Below, one piece after another: positions 8,430 through 18,995 of a stretch of 64,000 bases of DNA. Made by a program: the position numbers and the translations under genes. The notes beneath the pieces were generated by a model. It was given only the letters and a program-made list of their open reading frames with translations. It had not been told where the DNA came from and searched no databases. Every line of letters begins with the position of its first letter. Position 1 is the stretch's first letter. This DNA is from Arenibacter antarcticus (GTDB lineage Bacteria; Bacteroidota; Bacteroidia; Flavobacteriales; Flavobacteriaceae), in assembly GCF_041320605.1 (NCBI RefSeq), contig NZ_CP166679.1, positions 3,768,001 through 3,832,000 of the forward strand. The letters run 5' to 3'.

Positions 8430-11400
8430 ATGGACTTAAAACTTATTATATTGAAAAAAGCCTATATAATATTTATGCTGTTCCCGTTGTTACTATTGGG
8501 ACAGAACATAAAATTTAAAACTATTAGTACGGAAGACGGACTCTCCAACAATTCTATTTTGGACATCGTCAGTGATCAATATGGGATGTTGTGGGTGGCA
8601 ACCTGGGACGGATTAAATAGGTATGACGGTAATAGTTTTAAAGTATTTAAACACGCTAAAGACAATCCAAGTTCCATATCGGGCAACAAGGTGCGGCAAT
8701 TGGTCAAGGATAGGGAGAACCATATTTGGGCATTAACGGAATATAACTCGGTTAGTAAATACTTAGGCGCGGATAATTTCAGTAATTACGATTTTGAAGC
8801 GGAAATTAAAAACCTTCATATATCAAGGGGGGGAGATGTTTTAGTAACCTTACTGGAATCCAATAAAACCTATGTTTTTAAGGGAGAAACATTTGTCGAT
8901 TACAGTAGTGAAAATAGTCTTACGGAAAACATAAATTCTTTAGATCCAATACTATTGATTAAATATCCCGAAGTGGAAATTAACCAATCTATAAAAGATT
9001 TTAGAGGCAATATATGGTTTGCAACAAAATACAACGGAATCTATATTGTAGCTAACAATAGTTCCGATCTTCACAACGATGAAATTCACCATTATCAATA
9101 CGACCCTTATTCCAAATATAGTTTTAACAGCAATGAAATTGAAAAATTATTCGAGGACGATTTTGGGAATATGTGGTTGGGTCACAAGGATGGTGGGTTA
9201 AGTATGGCGTATAAAGATTCTGAAAAAATAAGTCTGATAGCGCCCCACCCAAAGTATTTCCCCAACTTACCCAATGAGACCATACGGGCCATAACAAAAG
9301 ACCAGTATAACAATTTATGGTTGGGTTACTACAACCAAGGCTTGTACCGTTATGATAGCTCCAAGAAACAATATGTTGAATTCATTATTCCTGAGGCCAA
9401 GGAAAACAAAGATTGGAATCGCGTACGTAGTTTATACACTTCCTCGGATGGATCTATATGGGTGGGTACCTACGGTGGTGTTTTACGGATAAACGGTAGT
9501 AGTATCAACTCGTTTAAGACTGAAAAAAATTCACTTTTTCCCAACAATAGAAACTATTCTTTTTTTGAGGATAATAGCCAAAACGTTTGGATAGCTTGTT
9601 GGGGAGGATTGGCTAAGTTTTCACTAGAGAAAAATACGTTTTTGCCCTTTCTGGGCCAAGACAAGCTATCGCAATTGCTGATTCGAAAAGTAGTAGTCAC
9701 GGGAAATGAGGTGTTAATGGCCACTGAAACTAGGGGAATGGTGATGTTAAACCACAACTCAGGGGAAGTGAATAGTATTACCAGTAAAACAGGTGCTCTT
9801 GGCAATAGTATATATGATGTTTATAAGGACCCCAAGACCAATTATTATTGGATAGCCTCTCTAGGTGGTATAACGGTTTATGATCTTAAAAAAGGATTGG
9901 TAAAAAATATTACGGAGAAAGAAGGACTCCCCAGCCATCTAGTGTACAGCCTAATTCCTTATGGAGATCAAATTTGGATTAGTACTACCAAGGGAATCGC
10001 TATGGTCAGTACTACAGATTTTAGTGTGATGAGTTTAAACCCAGATGAAGGCTGGCAAGCTGCGGAGTTCTCAGAAGGCGCTTATTATAAAGACATAAAA
10101 GGAACATTATATTTTGCTGGAGTTGGTGGAATGAATTTTTTCTCTCCCAATAACATGAATTTTCTCCAAGAACTACCAAAGCTTAAGATAACCCTGGGAA
10201 ACCTATCCCAAAACGACACCTTCTTAATAAAGGATTATTCGGATAATAATCTTACGATGGAAATAACTCCAATATCCTTTACCAACAACGTCAACAATAA
10301 AGTACAGTATAAGTTGGCTGGATACGATAAAAACTGGAATACCTTTGACAGCAATCCTATTTCCTATATGGATATCCCTTATGGGGATTATACTATGATC
10401 GTAAAAAATTCCCTGGACAAATCCGGAACCAAAATGGTAAAAATACCATTGAGGATAAACAAGCCCTTTTATGTGACTTGGTATTTTCTTTTAATAATTT
10501 TCATATTTATATTGATTGCCATCGGATATTGGATCTTGGATAAAAATAGAAAAGCGCAGCGCTATCAGCGGGAACTCGAACAAAATATCAAGGAACGTAC
10601 AGGGGTAATAGATGCTCAAAAAAAGGATCTAATTATAGCAAACACCATCTTGGACGAAAAACACAAGGAGATTGTTGCCCAGAAAGAAGAGCTTTTAGAA
10701 CTACATCATCAATTAAAGAATGAGGATTTTGAAATAGAAAAATTCAAAGCCTTTGCGCTCTCTGAGTTTAAGGTGCCAATTGACCAGATACTGGATTTAA
10801 CCAATGGAATAGGGGATGACCAGTCGGTGAAATTTAAATTGCAAAAGCAGGCCGGAAAGCTCACCAACTTAATAATGGAATGGGACTTTCTAAATCAGGT
10901 AAAGGATATAGGTGATACCAGAAAATCGGCCATAAAATTGGGCCCCATTGTGAATAATTTGCTGCAAAACCTGAGCCAGAACGCCTTCAAATCCAATATC
11001 AATTTAAAGCATACCCAAACTATACCGGATAACTGGATTTTTATGGATGCACTACGGTTTAAACTTCTATTTCAGTATCTGTTTTCAGACCTTATTAAGT
11101 ACGGTTCACTGGATTGTAATTTACAAATAGATATAGTCCTTAAAGAGGAGTTTATTAAAATGGAAATTTACACCGATAGCAGTATACTCGCAAAAAATGC
11201 AAGCAGTATTGAGCAATATAGTCCCTATTTTAGGGCGGTGATGACCTTGATCCATACGCTGGAAGGGGAATTAAATTGGGAAAGTAAGGGAGAGGGAATC
11301 CATTTGTGGTTATCCATACCCGCAGAGAACGTTCCAATGGATGTTCCCCTAGAGGAAGAAATAAGTTGGAGGCAATTGAAATTGGAGGAAGATCTAATGC

Positions 11401-12170
11401 CCAACAGATTTAATATTATTGTTTATGGGGAGGAAAGCGATTTTGTAAGTGCTAGGCAGCTGCTTTTAAATGAGGATTACAATCTGCTTTTTGAAGATTC
11501 TACTCGCGCTATTTCTTCACTGATCAAAAAAACAAATGTACATGGCCTAGTAATCTATAACAGCGCAATTACGGAGAAATTGATTTCGTTATTACAGCAG
11601 ATAAAGAATCAGGACCAATTGGTAAGCTTGCCTATGGTTTATATTTCAGAACAAATAGACCATTTATTGCAAGAGCAGACATTAGAGCTTGGAGTAGATG
11701 CTTTTATTCAACTTCCTGCTAGGGAATCGTTTATTAATAAAAAGTTATGCAACCTTCTCGAGATTAGAAAGGAGTTTATAAGGGACCAATCCAAATATCA
11801 GCTGTTTCATTTACAAATGGATGGTGACAAAATGTTGTCCCCTAATGAAAAGATGGTCCAACAAGGTTTGGAGATTATTAAGACCAATTTAGCGAATACC
11901 ACATTTAATGTGCAGCAGTTGAGGAATCAACTAGAAATATCCAAAATAAAATGTTATCGGATATTTAAGGAAGTACTTAAAAAATCTCCTTCCGAGGTCA
12001 TTTCCGAATTGCGATTGCAGAAAGCAGAGTACTTGTTACGGCATAAAACCCTTAATATTTCGGAAATTAGTTTCGAATGTGGATTCAATGATCCCAAATA
12101 CTTTAGTAAGATGTTTAAGAAACATTTTGGGAGCAGTCCTAAGGCATATAAAAGCAATATTTCCGTTTAA
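8430..12170 (+). CDS. Hybrid two-component-type regulator with degenerate kinase and receiver (Reg_prop / Y_Y_Y / AraC HTH)
   Basis: The 1246-residue membrane protein has the layout of a SusCD-locus hybrid sensor. It has a signal peptide, periplasmic two-component beta-propeller repeats (many LWVATWDGLNRYDG-like units to about residue 590), a Y_Y_Y domain, one membrane helix (about 683-704), a coiled coil, kinase-like and receiver-like regions, and a C-terminal AraC-type HTH (about 1140-1246; GFNDPKYFSKMFKKHFG). The phosphotransfer parts look broken. Where the family has ISHEFRTP, this protein reads LSEFKVP without the histidine (about 775-783). The ATPase lacks clear N and DxGxG boxes. The receiver strand reads LVIYNSA, with asparagine at the expected aspartate (about 1044). 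It probably activates the SusC/SusD genes that follow. Confidence 0.85.
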   Translation: MDLKLIILKKAYIIFMLFPLLLLGQNIKFKTISTEDGLSNNSILDIVSDQYGMLWVATWDGLNRYDGNSFKVFKHAKDNPSSISGNKVRQLVKDRENHIWALTEYNSVSKYLGADNFSNYDFEAEIKNLHISRGGDVLVTLLESNKTYVFKGETFVDYSSENSLTENINSLDPILLIKYPEVEINQSIKDFRGNIWFATKYNGIYIVANNSSDLHNDEIHHYQYDPYSKYSFNSNEIEKLFEDDFGNMWLGHKDGGLSMAYKDSEKISLIAPHPKYFPNLPNETIRAITKDQYNNLWLGYYNQGLYRYDSSKKQYVEFIIPEAKENKDWNRVRSLYTSSDGSIWVGTYGGVLRINGSSINSFKTEKNSLFPNNRNYSFFEDNSQNVWIACWGGLAKFSLEKNTFLPFLGQDKLSQLLIRKVVVTGNEVLMATETRGMVMLNHNSGEVNSITSKTGALGNSIYDVYKDPKTNYYWIASLGGITVYDLKKGLVKNITEKEGLPSHLVYSLIPYGDQIWISTTKGIAMVSTTDFSVMSLNPDEGWQAAEFSEGAYYKDIKGTLYFAGVGGMNFFSPNNMNFLQELPKLKITLGNLSQNDTFLIKDYSDNNLTMEITPISFTNNVNNKVQYKLAGYDKNWNTFDSNPISYMDIPYGDYTMIVKNSLDKSGTKMVKIPLRINKPFYVTWYFLLIIFIFILIAIGYWILDKNRKAQRYQRELEQNIKERTGVIDAQKKDLIIANTILDEKHKEIVAQKEELLELHHQLKNEDFEIEKFKAFALSEFKVPIDQILDLTNGIGDDQSVKFKLQKQAGKLTNLIMEWDFLNQVKDIGDTRKSAIKLGPIVNNLLQNLSQNAFKSNINLKHTQTIPDNWIFMDALRFKLLFQYLFSDLIKYGSLDCNLQIDIVLKEEFIKMEIYTDSSILAKNASSIEQYSPYFRAVMTLIHTLEGELNWESKGEGIHLWLSIPAENVPMDVPLEEEISWRQLKLEEDLMPNRFNIIVYGEESDFVSARQLLLNEDYNLLFEDSTRAISSLIKKTNVHGLVIYNSAITEKLISLLQQIKNQDQLVSLPMVYISEQIDHLLQEQTLELGVDAFIQLPARESFINKKLCNLLEIRKEFIRDQSKYQLFHLQMDGDKMLSPNEKMVQQGLEIIKTNLANTTFNVQQLRNQLEISKIKCYRIFKEVLKKSPSEVISELRLQKAEYLLRHKTLNISEISFECGFNDPKYFSKMFKKHFGSSPKAYKSNISV

Positions 12171-12347
12171 ATTGATATTACCCTACTATTTACTTAAGGT
12201 TAGCAAAAGGTTATTGCAACTTATATACCCCTAATTAGTTCTTTTTGCTCCCCTTTTTACTTCTAAAATCCACCAATTGGATACTATCGTCCCCATGGTT
12301 TTTCAGCTCGTTCTCTAATTTTAGAGTGAACTAAAAAACCAATTTAA

Positions 12348-15300
12348 ATGAAAAATTATTTATCCTTATTATTAATCATGGGACTGTTTTCCAGTTCAAT
12401 GGCACAGACCAAACTGACTGGTACAGTGGTGTCTAAAACCGATGGAATGCCAATTCCAGGTGCAAGTATTATTCCCAACGGGAATACAACAGAGGGAGCG
12501 GCTACGGATTTTGATGGCAACTTTAGTCTAACGGTAAGTGCCCAAGAAGGTATTATAATGGTATCTTCCTTGGGTTATGGATCTGTGCAACTAAGTTATT
12601 CTGGAGATCAGAATTTCACAATTCAATTAGAGGACCAATCTACAGGTCTTGATGAGGTGGTACTAATAGGGTATGGTACTTCAAAGAAAAGGGACATTAC
12701 CTCTGCCATTTCCACGGTAAGCAATGTGGAAACTATTGGAAGTAGACCGGTAGCAACCTTGAATGATTTTTTACAAGGAAACGTGGCCGGGGTTACTGTA
12801 CTGCAACAAGGTGGTGATCCCTCGGAATCTGGGAAGATCGTTATCCGTGGATACGGATCTATTTCCAATGAAAATCCCTTAATGGTAGTAGATGGAGTGC
12901 CTTACTACGGACCAGCTATTAATCCCAACGACATCGCATCCGTTTCTATTCTTAAAGATGCGGCAGCGGCGGCAATCTATGGTGCTCAGGCGGCATCTGG
13001 TGTTATCGTTATCCAAACCAAAAAGGGAAAGCTTGGAAAACCTAGGATTAGTCTAGATGTGTATTCTGGGATGCAGAATGCAACCGATTTGCCAACACCG
13101 TTAAATGCAGAACAACAGGCAAATGTGTATAATATGGCTGCTGACAACGGAGGTACTCCGAGGCAATCCGCGCATGACGCCGCACAAAATCCATGGGGAC
13201 AGACTACTAGGACCAATTGGATGGACGCTGTTTTCCGATCAGCCTTGCTGTATAATGCCAATGTCAATGTTAGTGGAGCTGGGGAACACAATAATTATAT
13301 GAGTTCTTTTGGTTACAATAAAAGAGAAGGGGTTCTAGAAGGGACCAGTTCGGAGCGCTACTCATTTAGGATAAAGTCGGAAATAGATCTTTCCGATAGG
13401 TTGACGCTTGGGGAAAATGTCTATTTTTCACATACCGAAGCTATAGGCACCAATACCTCTAGTGGGTATTCTGGAACCATAATGAGTGCCATATACATGC
13501 CTTCGGCTGCACCTATTTATGACGATTTGGGTCAATTTCATGGAGTGGCTCCTTATGAGCTGGCTCAATTTGCTGGAGCTTATGGCGATGTGTACAACCC
13601 TTTGGCCCTGTTACAAAGACCAACTACTACAAGTCCAACTAGCTTTATTAATGCCAACGTGTTTTTGGATTACAAAATTTTGGACGGACTTAAATTTAAA
13701 ACAAGCTATGCCTATAGCAGTTCACAAAATAACTATAAGCGTTTTGAACCTAGGAGACCTGAATTAGGAAGGACTAATTTGATTAATTCCCTAACACAAG
13801 ACTACACTACTACCAACAGGTGGGTGTGGGACAATCAGTTGACTTATAACAAAAGTTTTGGGGAACATCATCTGGACCTCACCGCAGTATATTCTGCACA
13901 ACTAACCGATTATGAGTATTTTTCGCAACGGGGAGAAGGATTCAGTAATGAAGATGGCTTTAACCAATATATGTCCAATGCTGCAGATATAAAAAATCCG
14001 GTTACTGATGTATATGAAGATGCACTGACCTCTGCAATAGGTAGGGCTATGTACAACTATGGGGATAAATATTTTATCAGTGCCAGTATTAGAAGGGATG
14101 AAACCTCTAGGTTAGCGTTGGCCAACCAGGCAGATTACTTCCCTTCCGCTTCCATGGGCTGGAGAATCTCTGATGAAAACTTTTTTAAAGTACCAGCTGT
14201 GAACGATTTAAAATTTCGTGCTTCATGGGGGCAGATCGGTAACATTAACTCTGTAGGTTATTATTCCTTTGATGTTCCTCTGAGTACACAAACCGTGATC
14301 GTTGGTAGTGATGGATTGGAAAATGATAAAGGGGTATATGCCGGAAAACAGTCCAATCCAAATTTAACCTGGGAAACCTCAGAATCCATCAACTTGGGTT
14401 GGGACGCTTCTTTATTTAACAATAGGTTGAGCTTAACCTTTGACTATTTCACCAAGGAAACTAAGGGAATGATTTTACCTGGATTGGAAGATAAGCACCA
14501 AGGAACGTCTGCTGCCGATGTAAACGGGGGAGAGGTTAAGAACCAAGGTTTCGAATTCTCAGCATCTTTTAACAATACTGTTGGGGACTTAACTTACTCT
14601 TTAAGCGCCAATGCCTCGGTAATTGACAATGAACTGGTCAATTTGGACGGGTACAACAAAAGCGGTATCAATTTCATCAACCACAGTGAAGATAATGTAA
14701 GGAGTACCTTGGAACCATTCAGGTCCGTGGTAGGTAGGGAGTTATATTCTAACTATTTGGTGCCTTATTTGGGTATTTTTCAATCTCAAGAGGAGATAAA
14801 CGCGTACACTAGCAATGGGAACTTGATACAGCCCAATGCACAACCGGGCGATTTTATGTTTAAGGATAGCAACAATGATGGAAAAATAGACAATGATGAC
14901 AAAGTGTTTATGGGAAGCTACCAGCCAGATCTAACCTATAACTTTAACCTTAGGTTAGATTATAAAGGATTTGACCTTGGTTTAATCTTCCAAGGAGTTT
15001 CCGGAGTAAAAGCTTTTAACGGATACAAGTATACTGCCTATAACGCATCTTTACAGGGCTATAACCTAGACAATAAGGTTTTGGAATCATGGACACCGAC
15101 CAATACCAATACAGGTTTACCAAGATTGTCTACCAAAGACAATAACAAAAACTTTGAAACTACCTCTAGTTGGTATTTGGAAGATGCTTCTTACCTAAGG
15201 GTGAAAAATATTACGTTAGGTTACAACATTGCCAGTTCTGTAATGGATTCGGTAATGCAAGGAGCTTCTTTACGGATTTATATTTCTGCAGAGAATTTGT

Positions 15301-15413
15301 TCACCTTCACAGATTATTCTGGATTAGATCCTGAAGTTGGTGGCAAAGGATTGGATGTAGGAAAATATCCATTGTCCAGGACCTTTACCACTGGTTTGTC
15401 ATTAAAATTATAA
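12348..15413 (+). CDS. SusC/RagA-family TonB-linked outer-membrane transporter
   Basis: The 1021-residue protein has a signal peptide (ending SSSMAQ), a carboxypeptidase-regulatory-like beta-sandwich (about 22-95; DFDGNFSLTVS), a TonB-box-like segment LDEVVLIGYGT, the SusC plug (VIRGYGSISNENPLMVVDGVP and the ILKDAAAAAIYGAQAASGVIVIQTKKGK region) and a long C-terminal barrel ending in aromatic/leucine-rich strands. SusC proteins import oligomers across the outer membrane using the TonB-ExbBD motor, with the SusD partner as lid. It is 21 bases upstream of susD-like and 177 bases downstream of the regulator. The barrel sequence does not reveal the substrate. The adjacent phosphodiesterase-phosphatase suggests phosphorylated material. 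Confidence 0.95.
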   Translation: MKNYLSLLLIMGLFSSSMAQTKLTGTVVSKTDGMPIPGASIIPNGNTTEGAATDFDGNFSLTVSAQEGIIMVSSLGYGSVQLSYSGDQNFTIQLEDQSTGLDEVVLIGYGTSKKRDITSAISTVSNVETIGSRPVATLNDFLQGNVAGVTVLQQGGDPSESGKIVIRGYGSISNENPLMVVDGVPYYGPAINPNDIASVSILKDAAAAAIYGAQAASGVIVIQTKKGKLGKPRISLDVYSGMQNATDLPTPLNAEQQANVYNMAADNGGTPRQSAHDAAQNPWGQTTRTNWMDAVFRSALLYNANVNVSGAGEHNNYMSSFGYNKREGVLEGTSSERYSFRIKSEIDLSDRLTLGENVYFSHTEAIGTNTSSGYSGTIMSAIYMPSAAPIYDDLGQFHGVAPYELAQFAGAYGDVYNPLALLQRPTTTSPTSFINANVFLDYKILDGLKFKTSYAYSSSQNNYKRFEPRRPELGRTNLINSLTQDYTTTNRWVWDNQLTYNKSFGEHHLDLTAVYSAQLTDYEYFSQRGEGFSNEDGFNQYMSNAADIKNPVTDVYEDALTSAIGRAMYNYGDKYFISASIRRDETSRLALANQADYFPSASMGWRISDENFFKVPAVNDLKFRASWGQIGNINSVGYYSFDVPLSTQTVIVGSDGLENDKGVYAGKQSNPNLTWETSESINLGWDASLFNNRLSLTFDYFTKETKGMILPGLEDKHQGTSAADVNGGEVKNQGFEFSASFNNTVGDLTYSLSANASVIDNELVNLDGYNKSGINFINHSEDNVRSTLEPFRSVVGRELYSNYLVPYLGIFQSQEEINAYTSNGNLIQPNAQPGDFMFKDSNNDGKIDNDDKVFMGSYQPDLTYNFNLRLDYKGFDLGLIFQGVSGVKAFNGYKYTAYNASLQGYNLDNKVLESWTPTNTNTGLPRLSTKDNNKNFETTSSWYLEDASYLRVKNITLGYNIASSVMDSVMQGASLRIYISAENLFTFTDYSGLDPEVGGKGLDVGKYPLSRTFTTGLSLKL

Positions 15414-15434
15414 CGAACATAAAAAGCAAAATAG

Positions 15435-17021
15435 ATGAAAATTAAAAACATAAAATTAATTGTGGCCGGGTTGGGCATTACCATATTGGGTATGACTTCC
15501 TGTTCGGATGATTTCACCAATTTGGAACCACAGGGCAGTACGTCTTACGGGAATTTTTGGAAAACGGAACAAGACGCCACCGAAGCTGTTAACAGCATGT
15601 ACTATTATATGAAGGATGAGGATATGTTTGCCAGAGGTTTCTTTTGGTATATCAATGCCTCGGACGATATGGTTACAGGGAGGATTAAATCGGATGCGGA
15701 CAACGCTAAGAACTTTAACTTAACTGGTGACGAAAGTTCATTGAAATGGATGTATTCCCAAAGTTATAAGATTATACGAAGGGCTAATGATGTGTTGGCC
15801 AATGTCCCTGAAATGGACATTAATGAAGGATTGAAAAATCGATTGATGGGAGAGGCATATTTTATGAGGGCCTTTCATTATTTCTGGATTTCCAGTACCT
15901 ATGGTGATGCGGGAGAAAATGGTGGAGTACCTATAGTTGTGGTAGAGAATATGAACGATCCGGCGGGAAGTTATACCAGGCCAGCGAGTGTCACTGAAAA
16001 TTATGCACAGATCATAGAAGATTTGACTACAGCTGCGGACCTTCTTCCTTTATTCACAGAAATGAATCCCGATGATTATGGCAGAGCCCATAAAGATGCC
16101 GCATTGGCTTATATTGCTAAAACAAATCTATACTGGGCGCAATACGACAGTTCAAAATATAGTGAGGTGGTCACTTTTGCGGATGCGGTAACAAACTCAG
16201 GTTCTGGTAGGGCTTTGATCAATACAGGTAACCCTGATATGGATTATAGGTTATTGCACAGTTTTGAAAACAATTGGACCAGTGAGTATATCTGGTCCGT
16301 AGATTCCGGGATTGAAGGAGGAAGTAAGCTTCCAGGAGTAATGTTGGAAAATAAGGGATGGGGAACCTATAACGGATGGGGCTACTACCAGCCTACGGAA
16401 GAATTGTACCAAGCTTTTGAGCCAGGCGATAAAAGAAGAGAAGTCACCATTTTAAAATTTGGGGACGAATTTCAATTTTTTGGGGAAACTAAAAGATATC
16501 AATCCGAGAACTCCCTATCTGGTTTTCAGTTTAATAAATATATGTACGAGTACCAGTTTGAAAATCCTATTGGGATCTATGTAAATCCTAATGGGGATGA
16601 TCCTACCACACTATATAATGTACCTATAATGCGTTATGCAGAAGTGCTTTTAATGAAAGCTGAGGCTCTAATAATGCTAGGACAAAATGGTGATGTCCCT
16701 TTAAATATGGTTCGGGAAAGAGCTGGGGTTTCTGCCATCTCCAACGCAACTATGGAGGATTTAAAACAAGAAAGACGGGTAGAATTTGGAGGTGAATTTG
16801 CCAATCGTCATTTTGATTTGGTTAGATGGGGAGATGCCCAAGAGGCATATGCAAAGCCACTTCATGGTAGGATTCACGATGATCGATCTAACCCTGATTC
16901 GCCTTATACCCTTACGGAGATTTGGCCCGCAAGAAGTTTTGATCCTGGGTTTATGAATGTTTGGCCCATTCCAAATGAAACAGTAAGTTCCTCCGGAATA
17001 TCACAAAACAAGGGATGGTAA
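15435..17021 (+). CDS. SusD/RagB-family substrate-binding lipoprotein
   Basis: This 528-residue lipoprotein has its lipobox cysteine in GMTSC near residue 23. SusD hallmarks are a tetratricopeptide-type helical core (RLMGEAYFMRAFHYFWISSTYGDAG), the NMVRERAGV segment and a C-terminal RRVEFGGEFANRHFDLVRWG, ending in MNVWPIPNETVSSSG. It forms the surface lid of the SusC channel encoded just upstream (21-base gap) and binds the incoming ligand. Length and motif order are normal. The fused phosphodiesterase-phosphatase gene is 154 bases downstream on the same strand. Confidence 0.95.
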   Translation: MKIKNIKLIVAGLGITILGMTSCSDDFTNLEPQGSTSYGNFWKTEQDATEAVNSMYYYMKDEDMFARGFFWYINASDDMVTGRIKSDADNAKNFNLTGDESSLKWMYSQSYKIIRRANDVLANVPEMDINEGLKNRLMGEAYFMRAFHYFWISSTYGDAGENGGVPIVVVENMNDPAGSYTRPASVTENYAQIIEDLTTAADLLPLFTEMNPDDYGRAHKDAALAYIAKTNLYWAQYDSSKYSEVVTFADAVTNSGSGRALINTGNPDMDYRLLHSFENNWTSEYIWSVDSGIEGGSKLPGVMLENKGWGTYNGWGYYQPTEELYQAFEPGDKRREVTILKFGDEFQFFGETKRYQSENSLSGFQFNKYMYEYQFENPIGIYVNPNGDDPTTLYNVPIMRYAEVLLMKAEALIMLGQNGDVPLNMVRERAGVSAISNATMEDLKQERRVEFGGEFANRHFDLVRWGDAQEAYAKPLHGRIHDDRSNPDSPYTLTEIWPARSFDPGFMNVWPIPNETVSSSGISQNKGW

Positions 17022-17175
17022 GGGAATCTAAATTTTAAACATACATTAAAAGGTAGCTGTACTGAAAGTAGTAATGGTTCTAGGTCTGCAACGTATTGGA
17101 ATATAATATTCTCTTACGGACCAGTCCAAAAAATCACTATTTTAGTATAGCTTCTTTTTTTTAACAACACTACCA

Positions 17176-18972
17176 ATGAACAATTTATGTAAATTATTTT
17201 TTTACTTTTTTATAATCGGATTATATGGCGTTTTTGGGCAAGAGACCAAGACATATAACATCCATTCTCACAATGATTACCTGCAGAACGCACCTTTTTG
17301 GAATGCCTATACCAATGGATTAAATTCTATTGAGGTAGATGTTTTTTTAAAGGATGGCGTATTGTATGCAACTCATAGCAAAGCCGATATTAAAAAAGGG
17401 CAGACCATTGAAAATCTCTATCTCCAACCTCTAGAAAAAGTATATTCCTTACAATTAGGGGATCAACAAGGGATTCAGCTTTTGATAGATATAAAATCTG
17501 AACCCTATAGTACCTTAAAGAAATTAGTATCGGTTTTTAAAAAGTACCCTAAGGTGATTCAAAATCCGGCGATTTCCATTGTAATTTCTGGTAACCGGCC
17601 CAAAGTAGAAGAGTATACCGATTATCCTGAATACTTGAAATTTGATTATCAAAGTTTAGAGGCTCATCCCAATGAAAAAATATGGGACAGGGTAGCTATG
17701 ATCAGTTTAGATTTTAAGAAGTTTTCCCCTTGGAACGGAATGGGTCGCCTCACCAGAGAAGATTTGGAAAATGTTACGGAAACTATAGATAAAGCCCATG
17801 CTTTAGGAAAACCGTTTCGGTTTTGGGGAGCTCCAGATTCTAAAACCGCATGGAAAGTCTTTGCGGAATTGGGAGTAGATTATATCAATACCGATATGCC
17901 TGCTAAATCTGCTGCCTATATAAACTCAATGGCGCACAGGATTTATCAAAATAAAGCACATTCCAAGGTATACAAGCCCACTTATGGATCTGACCAAAAA
18001 ATAAGTCCTATTAGGAACGTTATTTTATTAATTGGAGATGGGAACGGATTATCGCATATCAGTGCATCGGTCCTAGCGAATGGGGGAGAGACCACTCTTA
18101 CTCAACTTAAGAGCATAGGGCTCATTAAAACCCAATCTGCGGACGATTTCACAACCGATTCAGCGGCTGCGGGTACAGCTTTGGCTACAGGACAAAAGAC
18201 CTACAATAGAGCTATAGGTATGGGGGTGGATAGGGAACCGATTATAAATATTACGGAATTTTTAGATCAGCATCAATTTTTATCTGGTTGCATTACCACG
18301 GATAATATAGTTGGAGCTACCCCGGGATCCTTTTATGCCCATCAACTAGATAGGGACCATACCAAAGCGATAGCAAATGATCTTTTTAAAAGCAAGCTAT
18401 CCTTGTTTGTTGGAGGTGGTAGTGCCGATTTTGATCAGGATCTTGGCCTTAACGGATTTTCCATGGTCAACCAAATTGAGGAAATAGGGACCACAAATGC
18501 GAATAAAGTGGGAATGTTCCTTTCTAAAAATGGTGTTCCCAGTATGATGGATGGTAGGGGTAATCAATTGGCAGATGCAACCCGCAATGGACTTCAATTT
18601 CTAAGTACAAAAAACAAGCCCTTCTTTTTAATGGTAGAAGGCGCAAAAATAGATTCGTATGCGCACCGTAACAATGTTGCAGGGATTGTTAGTGAGGGAA
18701 TCGATTTTGATACCGCTATTACAGAAGCCATATCCTTTGCAGACAGGAGTGGAAATACCTTGGTGATAATTACAGCGGATCATGAAACAGGCGGATTTTC
18801 TATCCCTCAGGGGAATATGGAGAATGGAGTCATTGAAGGCGATTTCACTACTCATGACCATACCGCTTCTATGGTACCTATCTTTGCGTATGGACCGCAT
18901 TCACAGGAGTTTCAAGGTATCTATGAAAACAGTGAAGTCTTTCACAAGATCATTAAAGTATTGGGGTTATAG
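17176..18972 (+). CDS. PLC-like/GDPD-like phosphodiesterase fused to alkaline phosphatase
   Basis: This 598-residue exported protein (signal ends VFGQ) joins two enzymes. Residues about 27-265 form a PLC-like/GDPD-like barrel with active-site segments NIHSHNDY, IEVDVFL and ATHSK and an RFWGAPDSKTAW strand near the end. Residues about 280-598 are an alkaline phosphatase: metal site LLIGDGNG (about 285), nucleophile serine in TTDSAAAGTALATGQ (about 328), VEGAKIDSYAH, ADHETGGF (about 534) and a late histidine in DFTTHDHTA. The pair could split a phosphodiester and then release phosphate from the resulting monoester in the periplasm or at the surface. It lies behind SusC/SusD in the same direction and ends at a strong terminator. 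The fusion is in frame with no sign of sequence error. Confidence 0.88.
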   Translation: MNNLCKLFFYFFIIGLYGVFGQETKTYNIHSHNDYLQNAPFWNAYTNGLNSIEVDVFLKDGVLYATHSKADIKKGQTIENLYLQPLEKVYSLQLGDQQGIQLLIDIKSEPYSTLKKLVSVFKKYPKVIQNPAISIVISGNRPKVEEYTDYPEYLKFDYQSLEAHPNEKIWDRVAMISLDFKKFSPWNGMGRLTREDLENVTETIDKAHALGKPFRFWGAPDSKTAWKVFAELGVDYINTDMPAKSAAYINSMAHRIYQNKAHSKVYKPTYGSDQKISPIRNVILLIGDGNGLSHISASVLANGGETTLTQLKSIGLIKTQSADDFTTDSAAAGTALATGQKTYNRAIGMGVDREPIINITEFLDQHQFLSGCITTDNIVGATPGSFYAHQLDRDHTKAIANDLFKSKLSLFVGGGSADFDQDLGLNGFSMVNQIEEIGTTNANKVGMFLSKNGVPSMMDGRGNQLADATRNGLQFLSTKNKPFFLMVEGAKIDSYAHRNNVAGIVSEGIDFDTAITEAISFADRSGNTLVIITADHETGGFSIPQGNMENGVIEGDFTTHDHTASMVPIFAYGPHSQEFQGIYENSEVFHKIIKVLGL

Positions 18973-18995
18973 AAGAAAAAAGTTGAATAAAAAAA

